From positions 1 through 64,000 of the forward strand of contig SYFY01000191.1 in assembly GCA_005799745.1 (NCBI GenBank): 64,000 nt of DNA, in the 5' to 3' direction. Positions 1 through 8,560 of this stretch are shown piece after piece. The notes under the pieces were generated by a model. That model made no database searches and was not told the DNA's origin. It worked only from the letters and a program-made list of their open reading frames with translations. This stretch comes from Gammaproteobacteria bacterium (GTDB lineage Bacteria > Pseudomonadota > Gammaproteobacteria > Pseudomonadales > Azotimanducaceae). A program made the position numbers and the translations under genes. Positions within the stretch are counted from its first letter, which is position 1; every line of letters begins with the position of its first letter.

Positions 1-982
1 AAAAATCACGAATGGCTTCAGGCGTATAACCACGGCGGCGTAGACCGGCGATGGTCGGCACCCGCGGGTCGTCCCAGCCTTCAACATGACCATCATCCAC
101 CAAACAATGCAGCAGGCGTTTGCTCGTCACGGTGTATTCGAGACCGAGCCGTGAGAATTCAATCTGCGGCGGGTGGTAGTTGACGTTGATGTTACGAATC
201 ACCCAATCGTACAGCGGTCGGTGATCTTCAAATTCGAGAGTGCAGAGCGAATGCGAAATGTGTTCGAGCGCATCACAGATGCAATGGGTATAGTCATAGG
301 TGGGGTAGATCGGCCAGGCATCTCCAGTACGCTGATGGGGCACTTTGCGAATGCGGTACAACACGGGATCACGCAAGTTGACGTTGGGTGATGCCATATC
401 GATCTTGGCACGCAATACGCGAGCGCCGTCGACAAACTCACCCGCACGCATGCGTGTAAAGAGGTCGAGGTTTTCCGCTACGGAGCGAGCACGATGCGGA
501 CTATTCCGCCCCGGCTCCGTCAGCGTACCGCGGTATTCACGCATCTCTTCTTGAGTGAGGTCACAAACAAACGCTTTGCCGTTGCGGATCAAGTCGCGGG
601 CGAACTGATAAAGCTGTTCAAAGTAGTCCGATGCGTGAGTGAGTTTGTCACCCCAGTCGAACCCGAGCCAACGTACATCGGCCTTGATGGCTTCAACGTA
701 ACGGTCATCTTCCTTCAGCGGGTTGGTGTCGTCAAAACGCATGTAGGTCGCACCACCGTGTTCACCTGCGACCCCAAAGTTCAGGCAGATGCTCTTGGCA
801 TGACCGATGTGCAGAAATCCGTTCGGCTCTGGTGGAAAACGTGTGATGACACCCTGAGGCAGGCGACCATCAACGATGTCCTGACGGACCCGAGCGCGGA
901 CGAAATCGTTGCTGGTGGCGATGTCGATACTGCCCACTGTTGGGCTTTCTTTCCCACTCATTGCCGTAGGTTTCCGGGGCAT
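1..982 (-). CDS. glnS: Glutaminyl-tRNA synthetase, 3' end cut by window edge
   Basis: This class I synthetase attaches glutamine to tRNA(Gln) in the cytoplasm. The minus strand reads a continuous GlnRS N-terminal and catalytic region: the HIGH-type motif appears as [16 protein letters not shown], followed by [42 protein letters not shown] and [17 protein letters not shown], ending near [17 protein letters not shown] where the window begins. Roughly the first 320 residues are present; the KMSKS-like loop begins at the edge and the beta-barrel anticodon domains lie outside. Two in-frame ATGs (982 and 961) could start it and neither has a strong ribosome-binding site. It is divergent from the hypothetical gene at 1083. 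Confidence 0.95.
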   Translation of the reverse strand, partial: MPRKPTAMSGKESPTVGSIDIATSNDFVRARVRQDIVDGRLPQGVITRFPPEPNGFLHIGHAKSICLNFGVAGEHGGATYMRFDDTNPLKEDDRYVEAIKADVRWLGFDWGDKLTHASDYFEQLYQFARDLIRNGKAFVCDLTQEEMREYRGTLTEPGRNSPHRARSVAENLDLFTRMRAGEFVDGARVLRAKIDMASPNVNLRDPVLYRIRKVPHQRTGDAWPIYPTYDYTHCICDALEHISHSLCTLEFEDHRPLYDWVIRNINVNYHPPQIEFSRLGLEYTVTSKRLLHCLVDDGHVEGWDDPRVPTIAGLRRRGYTPEAIRDF

Positions 983-1082
983 CTTGGCCCGCTGTGGTGA
1001 TGCCACGCAGTTTAACTCAGGCGGACTGCGCATGATGCCGAGCCCGCCCGTCAGATTCTCGAAAATGCACTACGCTTTCGGT

Positions 1083-1655
1083 ATGGACACATCGAAACAG
1101 CCCAAAGAATCCATCGCCGACCTGATCCGTCAGGCGCGTCGCGCCCAGGAGATCATTTCTCAAGTCGACTTCAGCAAGATTGCCGACCACGACAGCGATG
1201 AGGTCAATAAACTCGGTGGTATCACCGAGGCACTGGAAAAACTCGCCAACGGCGAGGAAGTGGATCGTGTGGATGGGGTGGATGAAGTCCGCAACACCGA
1301 CCCTCGCCAGGCCTGGATCGCGGAGCTTCTGGAGTTGCTCGACGGTGTGGGCTACAGCGATCGCGTAGGACGGGTGTATTCACTCGCGGCAGGTGATGAA
1401 AAAGGCAGCTGGAAACCACTGGCGATGGTGCCCCACTGGGAAGGCGTGCCCTTACACGACCTTTGTCTCGCACCGAACTTCTCTCCCGCCGAAGGCGCCC
1501 ACGGCATCTTCGTGTCCGCAACTGGGGTCTTTGCTGCTCACGTGGCGCAGCCCTTCAACCGCCACAAATGGAAAGTGCTGCACAGCCAACGCTACGACAG
1601 CAACGCCGAGCTGCTCGCCATCGTGGTTCGGTACCTGAACTCCACAGAGGCCTGA
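1083..1655 (+). CDS. Hypothetical protein, no domain recognised
   Basis: I do not recognise this 190-residue protein. The frame is open further upstream, but that part overlaps the divergent glnS gene. The ATG at 1083 gives a sensible start (MDTSKQPKESIADLIRQARR). The N-terminal 70 residues are charged and helical, rich in Glu, Asp, Arg and Lys. The C-terminal half is more globular, with several Trp and aromatic residues. No signal peptide or membrane segment is visible, so it is probably cytoplasmic. A three-copy 14-base tandem repeat begins immediately after its stop. Confidence 0.6.
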   Translation: MDTSKQPKESIADLIRQARRAQEIISQVDFSKIADHDSDEVNKLGGITEALEKLANGEEVDRVDGVDEVRNTDPRQAWIAELLELLDGVGYSDRVGRVYSLAAGDEKGSWKPLAMVPHWEGVPLHDLCLAPNFSPAEGAHGIFVSATGVFAAHVAQPFNRHKWKVLHSQRYDSNAELLAIVVRYLNSTEA

Positions 1656-1697
1656 GCCCCGGAGTCCTAGCCCCGGAGTCGTAACCTCAGAGTCCCA
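1656..1697. repeat. 14-bp tandem repeat, three copies
   Basis: Three imperfect copies of a 14-base unit follow directly after the stop codon of the preceding gene: GCCCCGGAGTCCTA, GCCCCGGAGTCGTA and ACCTCAGAGTCCCA. The first two differ at one position and the third is more diverged. A second array with the same 14-base period lies at 4472-4527. Confidence 0.75.
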
Positions 1698-1739
1698 GTG
1701 CCATGGCCCCCAGCGTCATAGGAAGGACAGCCTGATAAA

Positions 1740-1759
1740 CTCCCGGCCCATATCGGGAG
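1740..1759 (+). promoter_or_regulatory. Hairpin covering the ribosome-binding site of the next gene
   Basis: CTCCCG (1740-1745) and CGGGAG (1754-1759) are perfect inverted repeats around an 8-base loop. The right arm contains the GGGAG that would serve as ribosome-binding site for the TTG start at 1770. If the hairpin forms in the mRNA it would hide that site, so it could limit translation. The structure is short and its role is inference. Confidence 0.4.
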
Positions 1760-1769
1760 ATGACTTCAC

Positions 1770-3119
1770 TTGATCCGCTTCGCCGCAGGCTTAGGTCTCT
1801 CGCTGGCGCTGATTCTCTTTCTTGTCTGGCAACAATCCGTATTGCCTTTGGAAGTTCGTATCAGCCGGCAGTTGAGTGGTGAATATTGGTACAGCATCGA
1901 GGTGTCCGGGCGCAGCGTCGGTTATCTGCACACCCGTTCTTTCGGATTGCCCGATGGTGGGTGGCGGTATACGTCGCACACCCACATCCTGCTTGAAGCC
2001 GACAAGCCGGTGAACATCCGCAAATACCTCGAGTTTGATAGCCGGGCGCCCTGGTCACTGCGGGAGGCACAGCAGTCCATACAACGGGGTAGCGCCGCAG
2101 CAGAAACGGTCCGGTTTGTTAGGGTGATCGATGGGCTGCAGGCTACGGACACCTTTGGAAAGACCATTTCCACCGTCCACAGAGACTTTGTGTTAGGGGA
2201 TTTTTTGCTGATCGAACGTTGGTTGCTCGAAGACAGCCCACCGCTGTATAGCCGCATTCGGGCACCTGCCCTTGCCTTCGAAAGTGGCCGTGTACGTAGT
2301 TCCGCCTACACGCTGATTGAGCGAGAACCATCCGGGTACGCACTGCAGAGTGAAGCCAGCATGGGCGCTACGGTGACGCGTCTCTTACCCTCGATGTTGC
2401 CCGATTCCATCGATGTCGCCGGGACCTTCAGATTTCAGCGTACCGATCAATCCACGGCCCTCAACATCTCCAGCCCCGCATTTCGCGAAGTGTATTTGTT
2501 GCCTGTGACCGCACGTATTCCAGAACTGGAGAAGATCGAGTCGATGCGGCTGACTGCGATGGATCGAGAGACATCGGCTTCGATTCTTAACATCTCCGCA
2601 CGTCGGCAAACGCTCTCCGAGCACCGTGGTACCTCTTTAGCCACGCGTGGATTACCCGATGACCGAATCGAAGCACTTCTACGAGAATCTGAACTTGAAT
2701 CTGATCAAAAAGATGAAGGCGCACGGATCGATCGGCTACTCAACCTTTTGCAGGAACGCATTACTTACCGAGAAGGCGCTGATAGCGCCTCGCTCACCGA
2801 AGTGCTCGACAGGGGCTATGGTGAGTGCGCGGATTTTGCTGATCTTTTGACGGTGCTCGCTGAAAAATCGGGGATGGCCGCGCGAACCGTCATCGGCCTC
2901 GCCTACCGAGATCGCAAACCCTACGGCTTTGCATTCCATGCCTGGAATGAAGTGCGTGTGGATGGCACCTGGCAAGTGGTGGATCCGACTTGGGGACAAC
3001 GTTTTGCCGACGCCACACATTTGCCGCTGGACGACGAGGATCTCGCCACGCTCAAGCTCTACGGCTCGCAACAAAACGCGTTGATTGAAGTCAGCGAGAT
3101 CGTGCACCACGAAAGCTGA
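1770..3119 (+). CDS. Transglutaminase-like protein with N-terminal membrane anchor
   Basis: This 449-residue protein has one N-terminal hydrophobic segment (about residues 3-22), a long central region of unknown fold, and a C-terminal transglutaminase-like (papain-fold) domain at about residues 320-425. The catalytic triad is visible: Cys353 in GYGECADF, His390 in FAFHAWNEV and Asp405 in VVDPTWG. It is probably anchored in the inner membrane and faces the periplasm, acting as a peptidase or amidase on an unknown substrate. The start is TTG at 1770, preceded by GGGAG; the only nearby ATG (1760) is out of frame. It converges with tesB. Confidence 0.8.
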   Translation: MIRFAAGLGLSLALILFLVWQQSVLPLEVRISRQLSGEYWYSIEVSGRSVGYLHTRSFGLPDGGWRYTSHTHILLEADKPVNIRKYLEFDSRAPWSLREAQQSIQRGSAAAETVRFVRVIDGLQATDTFGKTISTVHRDFVLGDFLLIERWLLEDSPPLYSRIRAPALAFESGRVRSSAYTLIEREPSGYALQSEASMGATVTRLLPSMLPDSIDVAGTFRFQRTDQSTALNISSPAFREVYLLPVTARIPELEKIESMRLTAMDRETSASILNISARRQTLSEHRGTSLATRGLPDDRIEALLRESELESDQKDEGARIDRLLNLLQERITYREGADSASLTEVLDRGYGECADFADLLTVLAEKSGMAARTVIGLAYRDRKPYGFAFHAWNEVRVDGTWQVVDPTWGQRFADATHLPLDDEDLATLKLYGSQQNALIEVSEIVHHES

Positions 3120-3145
3120 TCGTTGCGCAACTTGACGCCGGTGAA

Positions 3146-4066
3146 TCAGGCTGTCAGAGCCGCATCGCGGCGCAGCAGTCCTTCTTGAGTCACCGAACCC
3201 AACAACTCACCATGACGATCAAAAAACTGGGCGTGACAAAGTCCGCGCGCCGCATCGGCCCAGGTCGTCGTGCGATGAAACAGGATCCATTCGTTCACGT
3301 CCGGATCACGATGGAACCAGATGGCATGATCGAGACTTGCCATCTGTAGTCCCGCGCGCGGAACTTCTGATTGATGCGGCATCGCCGCTGTGCCTACAAA
3401 TCCCATGTCCGACGCATAGGCAAGCAGACAACGCGTCAATCCTTGGTCAGCGGCATCCACGGGCACCAAAAACCGGATCCAAACCGGATTCCAGTAACGG
3501 TCCTGCCCCCACTCGCGGCTACCTGGAACAAATACCGAACGCATCTCGAATGGTCGTGCATGGCCCGCGAATGGCGATAGGCGTGGGTCCTTCACCCCGG
3601 CCTCAACAAGCCGACGCACGTGAGTGAGATCATCTTCAAGGTCTTCCGGTCGTGGCACATTGGGAATGGGGTCCGCATGCTCAATACCGGACTCATCCAC
3701 ATGAAACGATACATCCAGATTGAAGATCGCCTCGCCATTCTGGATCGCCACCACTCGGCGGGTTGAAAAACTGCGGCCATCCCGAATGCGTTCAACTTCG
3801 TACAATACTCGTCGACTCGCATCGCCAGCACGCATGAAGTAGCCATGCAAGGAATGTGGTTTAAGGCCAGACGCGGCATCGATGGTTAACGTCGCTGCGC
3901 GCAATGATTGAGAGAGGACCTGTCCACCAAACAAACGCACCGGTGCACGCGCTTCGTTGTGGCCAAGAAAAAGATTCTCTTCAACGGGCTCAAGTGCGAG
4001 CAGCTCCATGAGCCGCTCGGCACGTTCACGGCCATGTTGGCGCGTTTCGACCTTCATGGCTGCCAT
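3146..4066 (-). CDS. tesB: Acyl-CoA thioesterase II
   Basis: TesB hydrolyses medium- and long-chain acyl-CoA to free fatty acid and CoA. The double hot-dog arrangement is evident: the N-terminal half carries FGGQVLSQSLRAA, SLHGYFMRAGD and RDGRSFSTRRVVAIQNG, and the C-terminal half carries LAYASDMGFV, ASLDHAIWFH and a late RGLCHAQFFDRHGELLGSVTQEGLLR. The last two motifs hold the usual Asp and Gln positions of the family. The frame extends to 4138, but that overlaps the upstream gene. ATG at 4066 (or 4057) lies about 10 bases after the stop of the DUF4870 gene, so the two are probably co-transcribed. Confidence 0.92.
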   Translation of the reverse strand: MAAMKVETRQHGRERAERLMELLALEPVEENLFLGHNEARAPVRLFGGQVLSQSLRAATLTIDAASGLKPHSLHGYFMRAGDASRRVLYEVERIRDGRSFSTRRVVAIQNGEAIFNLDVSFHVDESGIEHADPIPNVPRPEDLEDDLTHVRRLVEAGVKDPRLSPFAGHARPFEMRSVFVPGSREWGQDRYWNPVWIRFLVPVDAADQGLTRCLLAYASDMGFVGTAAMPHQSEVPRAGLQMASLDHAIWFHRDPDVNEWILFHRTTTWADAARGLCHAQFFDRHGELLGSVTQEGLLRRDAALTA

Positions 4067-4076
4067 GTTTGATTGA

Positions 4077-4463
4077 TCAGTTGATAAGCCGCAGCGTGAA
4101 GGGATAACGGTAGTGCTCGCCATCATTAGCTCTGACACCCGCGATGATGCAGAACACCAACGAGGCTAGACCAACCACAGCGAGCAGCAGGAACCCGATG
4201 AGTACAACAATGAGAATGGAAGAGACGATCGCCGCGATTGTGACCGTAATCTGGAAGTTGAGCGCTTCCCGGCCTTGATCATCAACAAACGGCATCGTGT
4301 TCTTCTTGATCTGCCAGATCACGAAAGGTCCGATCAGGTTCCCAAGTGGAAAGATGAATCCGAAGAGGGCCGAGAGGTGCGCAAACATCCCCCACATGCG
4401 AGCGTCGGAGTCGGACTCAGTGCCGCCTGCGTTCGATGATGAATAAGGACCTTTGTCAGCCAT
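4077..4463 (-). CDS. DUF4870 small membrane protein
   Basis: This 128-residue protein matches the DUF4870/Tic20-like pattern: an N-terminal polar stretch, MWGMFAHLSALFGF, a helix ending FVIWQIKK, the conserved DDQGREALNFQIT motif, and two further long hydrophobic helices. It is expected to be an inner-membrane protein; its biochemical role is not known. A strong GAGGAGG ribosome-binding site sits nine bases before the ATG and overlaps the edge of a 14-base tandem repeat that occupies the leader. tesB follows closely downstream. Confidence 0.88.
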   Translation of the reverse strand: MADKGPYSSSNAGGTESDSDARMWGMFAHLSALFGFIFPLGNLIGPFVIWQIKKNTMPFVDDQGREALNFQITVTIAAIVSSILIVVLIGFLLLAVVGLASLVFCIIAGVRANDGEHYRYPFTLRLIN

Positions 4464-4471
4464 CGCTACCT

Positions 4472-4527
4472 CCTCGATTCATCTTCCTTGATTCACCTTC
4501 CTCGATTCACTTTCTTTGATGCACGCG
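4472..4527. repeat. 14-bp tandem repeat, four copies, in a 5' leader
   Basis: Four consecutive 14-base units: CCTCGATTCATCTT, CCTTGATTCACCTT, CCTCGATTCACTTT and a diverged CTTTGATGCACGCG. The array lies between the PNPOx-like gene and the DUF4870 gene, and on the minus strand forms the leader of the latter, running into its ribosome-binding site. Confidence 0.8.
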
Positions 4528-4582
4528 CCCGAACCCGGATGACCGCAGGTGTCTTCCGGGTCGCCTCAGCGGTTCTGCTACA

Positions 4583-5182
4583 TCAACGGGGTGGCAGACC
4601 CTTCGCTGCACGCGCCCGGTTCATGCGCTCGAGATCACTCTCCATCCGTTCGCCAAGTTCCGCTTCGGAAATGGTACCCGTCATGTGTTTACCGGCGGTC
4701 GCGCCGTTGTACATGATCTTCTTCACCGGCGTGACCACCAGAATGGTGCGCAAGGGTGAATCCAGCAGGTTGAAGAAAAACTCTTCACCCTGCTTGTTGC
4801 TCGGATTGAGTTTTCTCGACAGTGCCGTGTAGAAAAATTTCTTCGTAGCGTCGTCGCTCTTGAACTCCGCGGTGCCCTTGAAGGTGATGGCGCCTCGTGG
4901 CAGTGACGGATCGGCGGCGAGTGCGGGCGGGTAGCCGTGGCTCGAAACGTTGACCGAAACACGTGGATCACGCTTGATGGCAGCCGCGCGGTGACGGTGT
5001 TCGGAGAAGGTGATCCAGATCTTGCCTTCGTGCCACACAAAGGCGTGGGTGACGCCGACGGGCCAGCCGTCTTTGGTCGCCCACATTAGCACGCACTCAA
5101 CGGATTTGTTCATGATCGTATCCACTTCGGCATCGCTGAACGGATAGATCGATACGATTTCGTGATCGTGTGTTTGTGCCAC
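4583..5182 (-). CDS. Pyridoxamine 5'-phosphate oxidase-like flavin-binding protein
   Basis: This 199-residue protein has the split-barrel pattern of the PNPOx-like/F420-dependent reductase superfamily: WATKDGWPVGVTHAFVWHEG, KIWITFSEHRHRAAAIKRDPRVSVNV, then ITFKGTAEF. Such proteins bind FMN, F420 or heme and reduce small substrates, but the sequence alone does not fix the cofactor or substrate. The N-terminal ATG at 5182 gives a full-length barrel. The C-terminal tail is basic and rich in Arg. It is cytoplasmic and points the same way as DUF4870 and tesB but is separated by about 120 bases. Confidence 0.8.
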   Translation of the reverse strand: MAQTHDHEIVSIYPFSDAEVDTIMNKSVECVLMWATKDGWPVGVTHAFVWHEGKIWITFSEHRHRAAAIKRDPRVSVNVSSHGYPPALAADPSLPRGAITFKGTAEFKSDDATKKFFYTALSRKLNPSNKQGEEFFFNLLDSPLRTILVVTPVKKIMYNGATAGKHMTGTISEAELGERMESDLERMNRARAAKGLPPR

Positions 5183-5272
5183 GGCGGCCCTTCTCCCCTG
5201 TGATGGATTGTTCAGTTTTTTTGTGGGATCGTCTCAGCTGCGCACGTAAAACGTGTGTGCATTAGGGTTTTA

Positions 5273-6268
5273 TCAAAGCATCACCCGCAAGGCCGCTGAA
5301 GGTGGATGGGATTCAAGATAGACCTGCTCATCCAAGTAACGATCCGGGAAACGGCAGAGATGATGTTTCATCAGCGACAGCACCGCAAGCAAAGGCTGTT
5401 CGCCTAGACGGTAGCTCTGAATGAGCGCTGCAAGCTCTTGCCGCGTCGCGCTGTCGAGGTCATTTTTGAGGTAGCCCTGGATGTGAGAAAGCACATTGGC
5501 ATGACCCTGGCGCGTCGCCGGTCTCGCTAACCCTGCCATCAACTCGAGAATGTAAGCCGCTGCTTTAGCCTCAACCTGACCTTTCAGATCGGCCAACAGG
5601 CGTCCCACCTGCTGATAGGCGTTAATACTGTGTGCCATGAGCAGGTACTTGTAGCGACTGTGAAATCCGATTAATCCGGCCGCCGTCATACCGGCTTCTT
5701 CTAATGTCCGCCAGTGAGCGTAGGCAAAGACGCGGGTTACGAAGTTCTCACAGAGCACCGGATCTTCCAGACGCCCTGACTCTTCACCGGGTAAAGCGGG
5801 CCAAGTCCGCGTTATCGCCTCAGCAAAAACACCTCGTCCTCTATGTACAGGTATTGAACGATCCGCGGTGAGAGTTTCCGACTCTGGGTAGACCTTGACC
5901 CGAAAAAGGCCACAGCTAGGTGAGTTCTTCATAAACACATAACCGACGATTCCCTCCTGGCGAAGACGGTCTGCGGCATTTATCCCGAACTGTGCAAGCG
6001 CATCCGTAACATCTTGATTACGGTCAGTGACGCCAACTGCTCGTGGTGATTCCGTGGTCCCGACCAACCGAATGGGCGGGCGCGGCACCGGCATGCCAAT
6101 CGCCATTTCGGGGCAGACGGGTAACAGTTCGAAAAGACCGGCAAGCCGCTCATGGGGATAGGAAGAACGGGCGCCACTGCCATCATAACGAACCGCAGCA
6201 CCCGTCAAACACTCGCTAACGGCAATCTTGAGTGGCGCCGTCGGGCGCGGCGGTAAAACGTCTTTCAC
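5273..6268 (-). CDS. DUF523 and DUF1722 two-domain protein (YbgA-like)
   Basis: About 331 residues if read from GTG at 6268, which overlaps the stop of the upstream acyl-CoA dehydrogenase by four bases (GTGA). The N-terminal half is DUF523: IAVSECLTG, VRYDGS, LLPVCPE and NSPSCG, whose conserved cysteines suggest metal or cluster binding. The C-terminal half is DUF1722, with FHSRYKYLLMAHS, SHIQGYLK and the closing RFPDRYLDEQVYLESHP. The combined architecture is common in gammaproteobacteria, often near photolyase or stress genes. Its biochemical role is not established. A longer in-frame ATG at 6340 would overlap the upstream gene by about 75 bases and is less likely. Confidence 0.88.
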   Translation of the reverse strand: MKDVLPPRPTAPLKIAVSECLTGAAVRYDGSGARSSYPHERLAGLFELLPVCPEMAIGMPVPRPPIRLVGTTESPRAVGVTDRNQDVTDALAQFGINAADRLRQEGIVGYVFMKNSPSCGLFRVKVYPESETLTADRSIPVHRGRGVFAEAITRTWPALPGEESGRLEDPVLCENFVTRVFAYAHWRTLEEAGMTAAGLIGFHSRYKYLLMAHSINAYQQVGRLLADLKGQVEAKAAAYILELMAGLARPATRQGHANVLSHIQGYLKNDLDSATRQELAALIQSYRLGEQPLLAVLSLMKHHLCRFPDRYLDEQVYLESHPPSAALRVML

Positions 6269-7242
6269 CGCCCGGTGACAAACGACCATACGTGATCGGC
6301 ACCCACACCCGCAATCATGGCGCCGAGGCTGCGTTGCCAATCAAACTCATTGCCAAACTCATCCCGCCAAGCCCACGCCCTTCGCGTGAAGTGATGCAAC
6401 CGGTGTTCATGGGTATAACCGATGGCGCCGAGCACCTGGTGAGCGGCTTCACCGACCATGGTTGCTGCATCACCAGCACGAATTTTCGCGGCCGCAATTT
6501 CGGCAGCCGCTCTCGGCGTATCGAGCGCGTCGACGGCGCCGGTAGCAGCCCGTCGGGCTGCCGCAACTTCCGCAGCCTGAACCGCGAGGGAATGCTGGAT
6601 CGCCTGGAATTTGCTTAAGCTCCGGCCAAATTGCTCACGCTCACCAGCATATTGCAGCGCGATATCCAGCACCGTGGACAAGGCACCGGCCGTTTGCACC
6701 GCACGCGCCAATGCGAGTTGAGACCAAGCATTGCCGTGATTCAAACGAATCGTGTGACGGCTCGCGCCCTCCGGAACCCTCACCACATCACGCGGTTCCC
6801 CAGCGAGATTCGCACTTCGCTCAATGACTTCAACCTGTTCAACGATGACACATTCCGCAGAATCGGGACGAATACCAATGACGCGCGTCGAACTTCGGCC
6901 CCAGGGCACGTCAGTGATGCGTTGACCTTCCCACAGCCCGATGCTGGACACACCTTCTGACAAGCCGACCCACGCATTGGCCAGAAGTGTCTCCGCCAGA
7001 GGTAGTGGCGCAGCATGCCGTCCAGCCACATCGAGCAACGCAAAGAGTTCGACAACACCTGTGCCACTGTCCTTGGAACCTACGGCGTGGAAACCGGTTG
7101 CGACGACTGAAGCCCAGAGGCTTTGCGCAAACTCCCCACGCTCTGCCGCATCCAGAAGCCCTTTATCGACGCTGTCGCCAAACAGGCGGTTGGCGGTGTC
7201 AATGATGATGCTGAGCTGTTCATTCATGTTGTTATCACTCAT
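6265..7242 (-). CDS. Acyl-CoA dehydrogenase, smaller partner subunit
   Basis: This 325-residue protein has the acyl-CoA dehydrogenase fold but a degenerate N-terminal region. The C-terminal helical domain is clear: YAGEREQFGRSLSKFQAIQH and HQVLGAIGYTHEHRLHHFTRR, which carry the FAD-interface Arg and Gln and the late glycine-rich segment. It follows a second dehydrogenase (7239-8375) with an ATGA overlap, the arrangement known for alpha2-beta2 heterotetrameric dehydrogenases in steroid and other bulky acyl-CoA degradation. I infer that this is the partner chain. The DUF523 gene overlaps downstream through GTGA. Confidence 0.85.
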   Translation of the reverse strand: MSDNNMNEQLSIIIDTANRLFGDSVDKGLLDAAERGEFAQSLWASVVATGFHAVGSKDSGTGVVELFALLDVAGRHAAPLPLAETLLANAWVGLSEGVSSIGLWEGQRITDVPWGRSSTRVIGIRPDSAECVIVEQVEVIERSANLAGEPRDVVRVPEGASRHTIRLNHGNAWSQLALARAVQTAGALSTVLDIALQYAGEREQFGRSLSKFQAIQHSLAVQAAEVAAARRAATGAVDALDTPRAAAEIAAAKIRAGDAATMVGEAAHQVLGAIGYTHEHRLHHFTRRAWAWRDEFGNEFDWQRSLGAMIAGVGADHVWSFVTGR

Positions 7243-8375
7243 CGCAGACCCAGCCCCCGGGCAATCACGCCACGCAGAATTTCCCGCGTGCCGCCGCGTA
7301 ATGTGAACGACGGCGACAGCAGCTGGGTTTGTTCAAAGGCACTACGCCACGCCGCTCGACCCGATCGATTCGAGGACAACGCCAGCCGCGTCATTTCCGG
7401 CAGCAGCTTCTCGTAGTTGTTACCGAGCTCCTTGACGAGCGCGGCTTCAACATCCACCTGCTTACCTTGATTGAGCATGCCTGCAACCGAGGCGGACATT
7501 TTTCGCAGCGTCATCAGGTGTCCTGCTGCACGACCGATCACCGCCGCTTCGTGAGGCAGTGGATTCGGACCCACCAGACGAACAAATTCAACCAGCACAC
7601 GAAAGGCCGACAGGAATCGTTCCGGACCACTGCGCTCATAAGAAAGCTCGCTGGTGACCTGCTTCCAGCCGTTGCCGGCCTCACCAACGATGCGATCCTC
7701 CGGCACCAGGACATCCTGAAACACGATCTCGTTGAAGTCCTCGCCGCCCGCCATGTTGCGGATGGGTCGCACCTGGGCACCGTCGTTGCGCAAATCGACG
7801 ATGATCTGTGACAAGCCCACATGCCGGTTCTCACCTTGAGCAGGGCTCGTTCGCACCAACGCGATCAGGAAGTGGTTGCGATGCGCATCGGTCGTCCAGA
7901 TCTTGCTGCCATTGATCACCCAACCCCCATCCACCTTTTTGGCTGCGGTGCGCACCGACGCGAGATCCGAGCCGGTATTGGGTTCGCTCATACCGATGGA
8001 GAAGTACGACTCTCCCCGGGTAATGGCAGGAAGGTAAGTCTGTTTTTGTTTTTCGCTGCCGAACTTGAGCAACAGCGACCCACTCTGTCGATCCGCAATC
8101 CAGTGCGCACTGACCGGCGCGCCCGCTGCCAACAGCTCTTCTGTGACCACATAACGATCAAAGAACGTGCGTTCGCTGCCACCGAACGATTTCGGCCAGG
8201 TCATACCGATCCAGCCCCGCGCGCCTAATGCGGCGGAAAATTCAGGGCTATGTCCGGTGGTGAAATCCGAGTTGGGCTCCCCAATCAGATCACGGTGTTG
8301 TTGAAGAAACGCGCGCGCGTCAACACGCAGCGCTTCGCTCGATTCGGGCAAGGAAACCCGATCCAGTTCCAGCAT
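7239..8375 (-). CDS. Acyl-CoA dehydrogenase, larger partner subunit
   Basis: This 378-residue flavoprotein dehydrogenase oxidises an acyl-CoA to the 2-enoyl-CoA. It has the full family pattern: GWIGMTWPKSFGG, the substrate/FAD signature SIGMSEPNTGSDLASVRT, INGSKIWTT, the conserved NMAGGEDFNEIVFQDVLVP and a C-terminal GGTREILRGVIARGLGLR. It is the first gene of a minus-strand run of three overlapping genes. An 8-base inverted repeat lies 24 bases before its ATG and may be an operator. The native substrate cannot be read from sequence; pairing with a small partner argues for a bulky one. Confidence 0.9.
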   Translation of the reverse strand: MLELDRVSLPESSEALRVDARAFLQQHRDLIGEPNSDFTTGHSPEFSAALGARGWIGMTWPKSFGGSERTFFDRYVVTEELLAAGAPVSAHWIADRQSGSLLLKFGSEKQKQTYLPAITRGESYFSIGMSEPNTGSDLASVRTAAKKVDGGWVINGSKIWTTDAHRNHFLIALVRTSPAQGENRHVGLSQIIVDLRNDGAQVRPIRNMAGGEDFNEIVFQDVLVPEDRIVGEAGNGWKQVTSELSYERSGPERFLSAFRVLVEFVRLVGPNPLPHEAAVIGRAAGHLMTLRKMSASVAGMLNQGKQVDVEAALVKELGNNYEKLLPEMTRLALSSNRSGRAAWRSAFEQTQLLSPSFTLRGGTREILRGVIARGLGLR

Positions 8376-8398
8376 GGCTTAAGGCTCCACGAAGTTGA

Positions 8399-8420
8399 TT
8401 ACCCCGACCACACGGGGTAA
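8399..8420. promoter_or_regulatory. Perfect 8-bp palindrome ahead of the acyl-CoA dehydrogenase pair
   Basis: TTACCCCG (8399-8406) and CGGGGTAA (8413-8420) are perfect inverted repeats separated by six bases. The element lies 24 bases upstream of the dehydrogenase start and about 140 bases from the divergent plus-strand gene. Size and symmetry suit an operator for a dimeric TetR-type repressor, though it could also be a leader hairpin. Confidence 0.5.
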
Positions 8421-8560
8421 CTGCAAGGGCGCGATGTTAGCAGCGTTAGACGATCAGCCGAAGACTCAAGGGTAACCGCGCACAATACTCGCGTCGGCTT
8501 CAGGCCTTGTTTATCCTCGACCCTCCTTCCAATTCGGATCTCTTCCTCATGGGCGAATAT

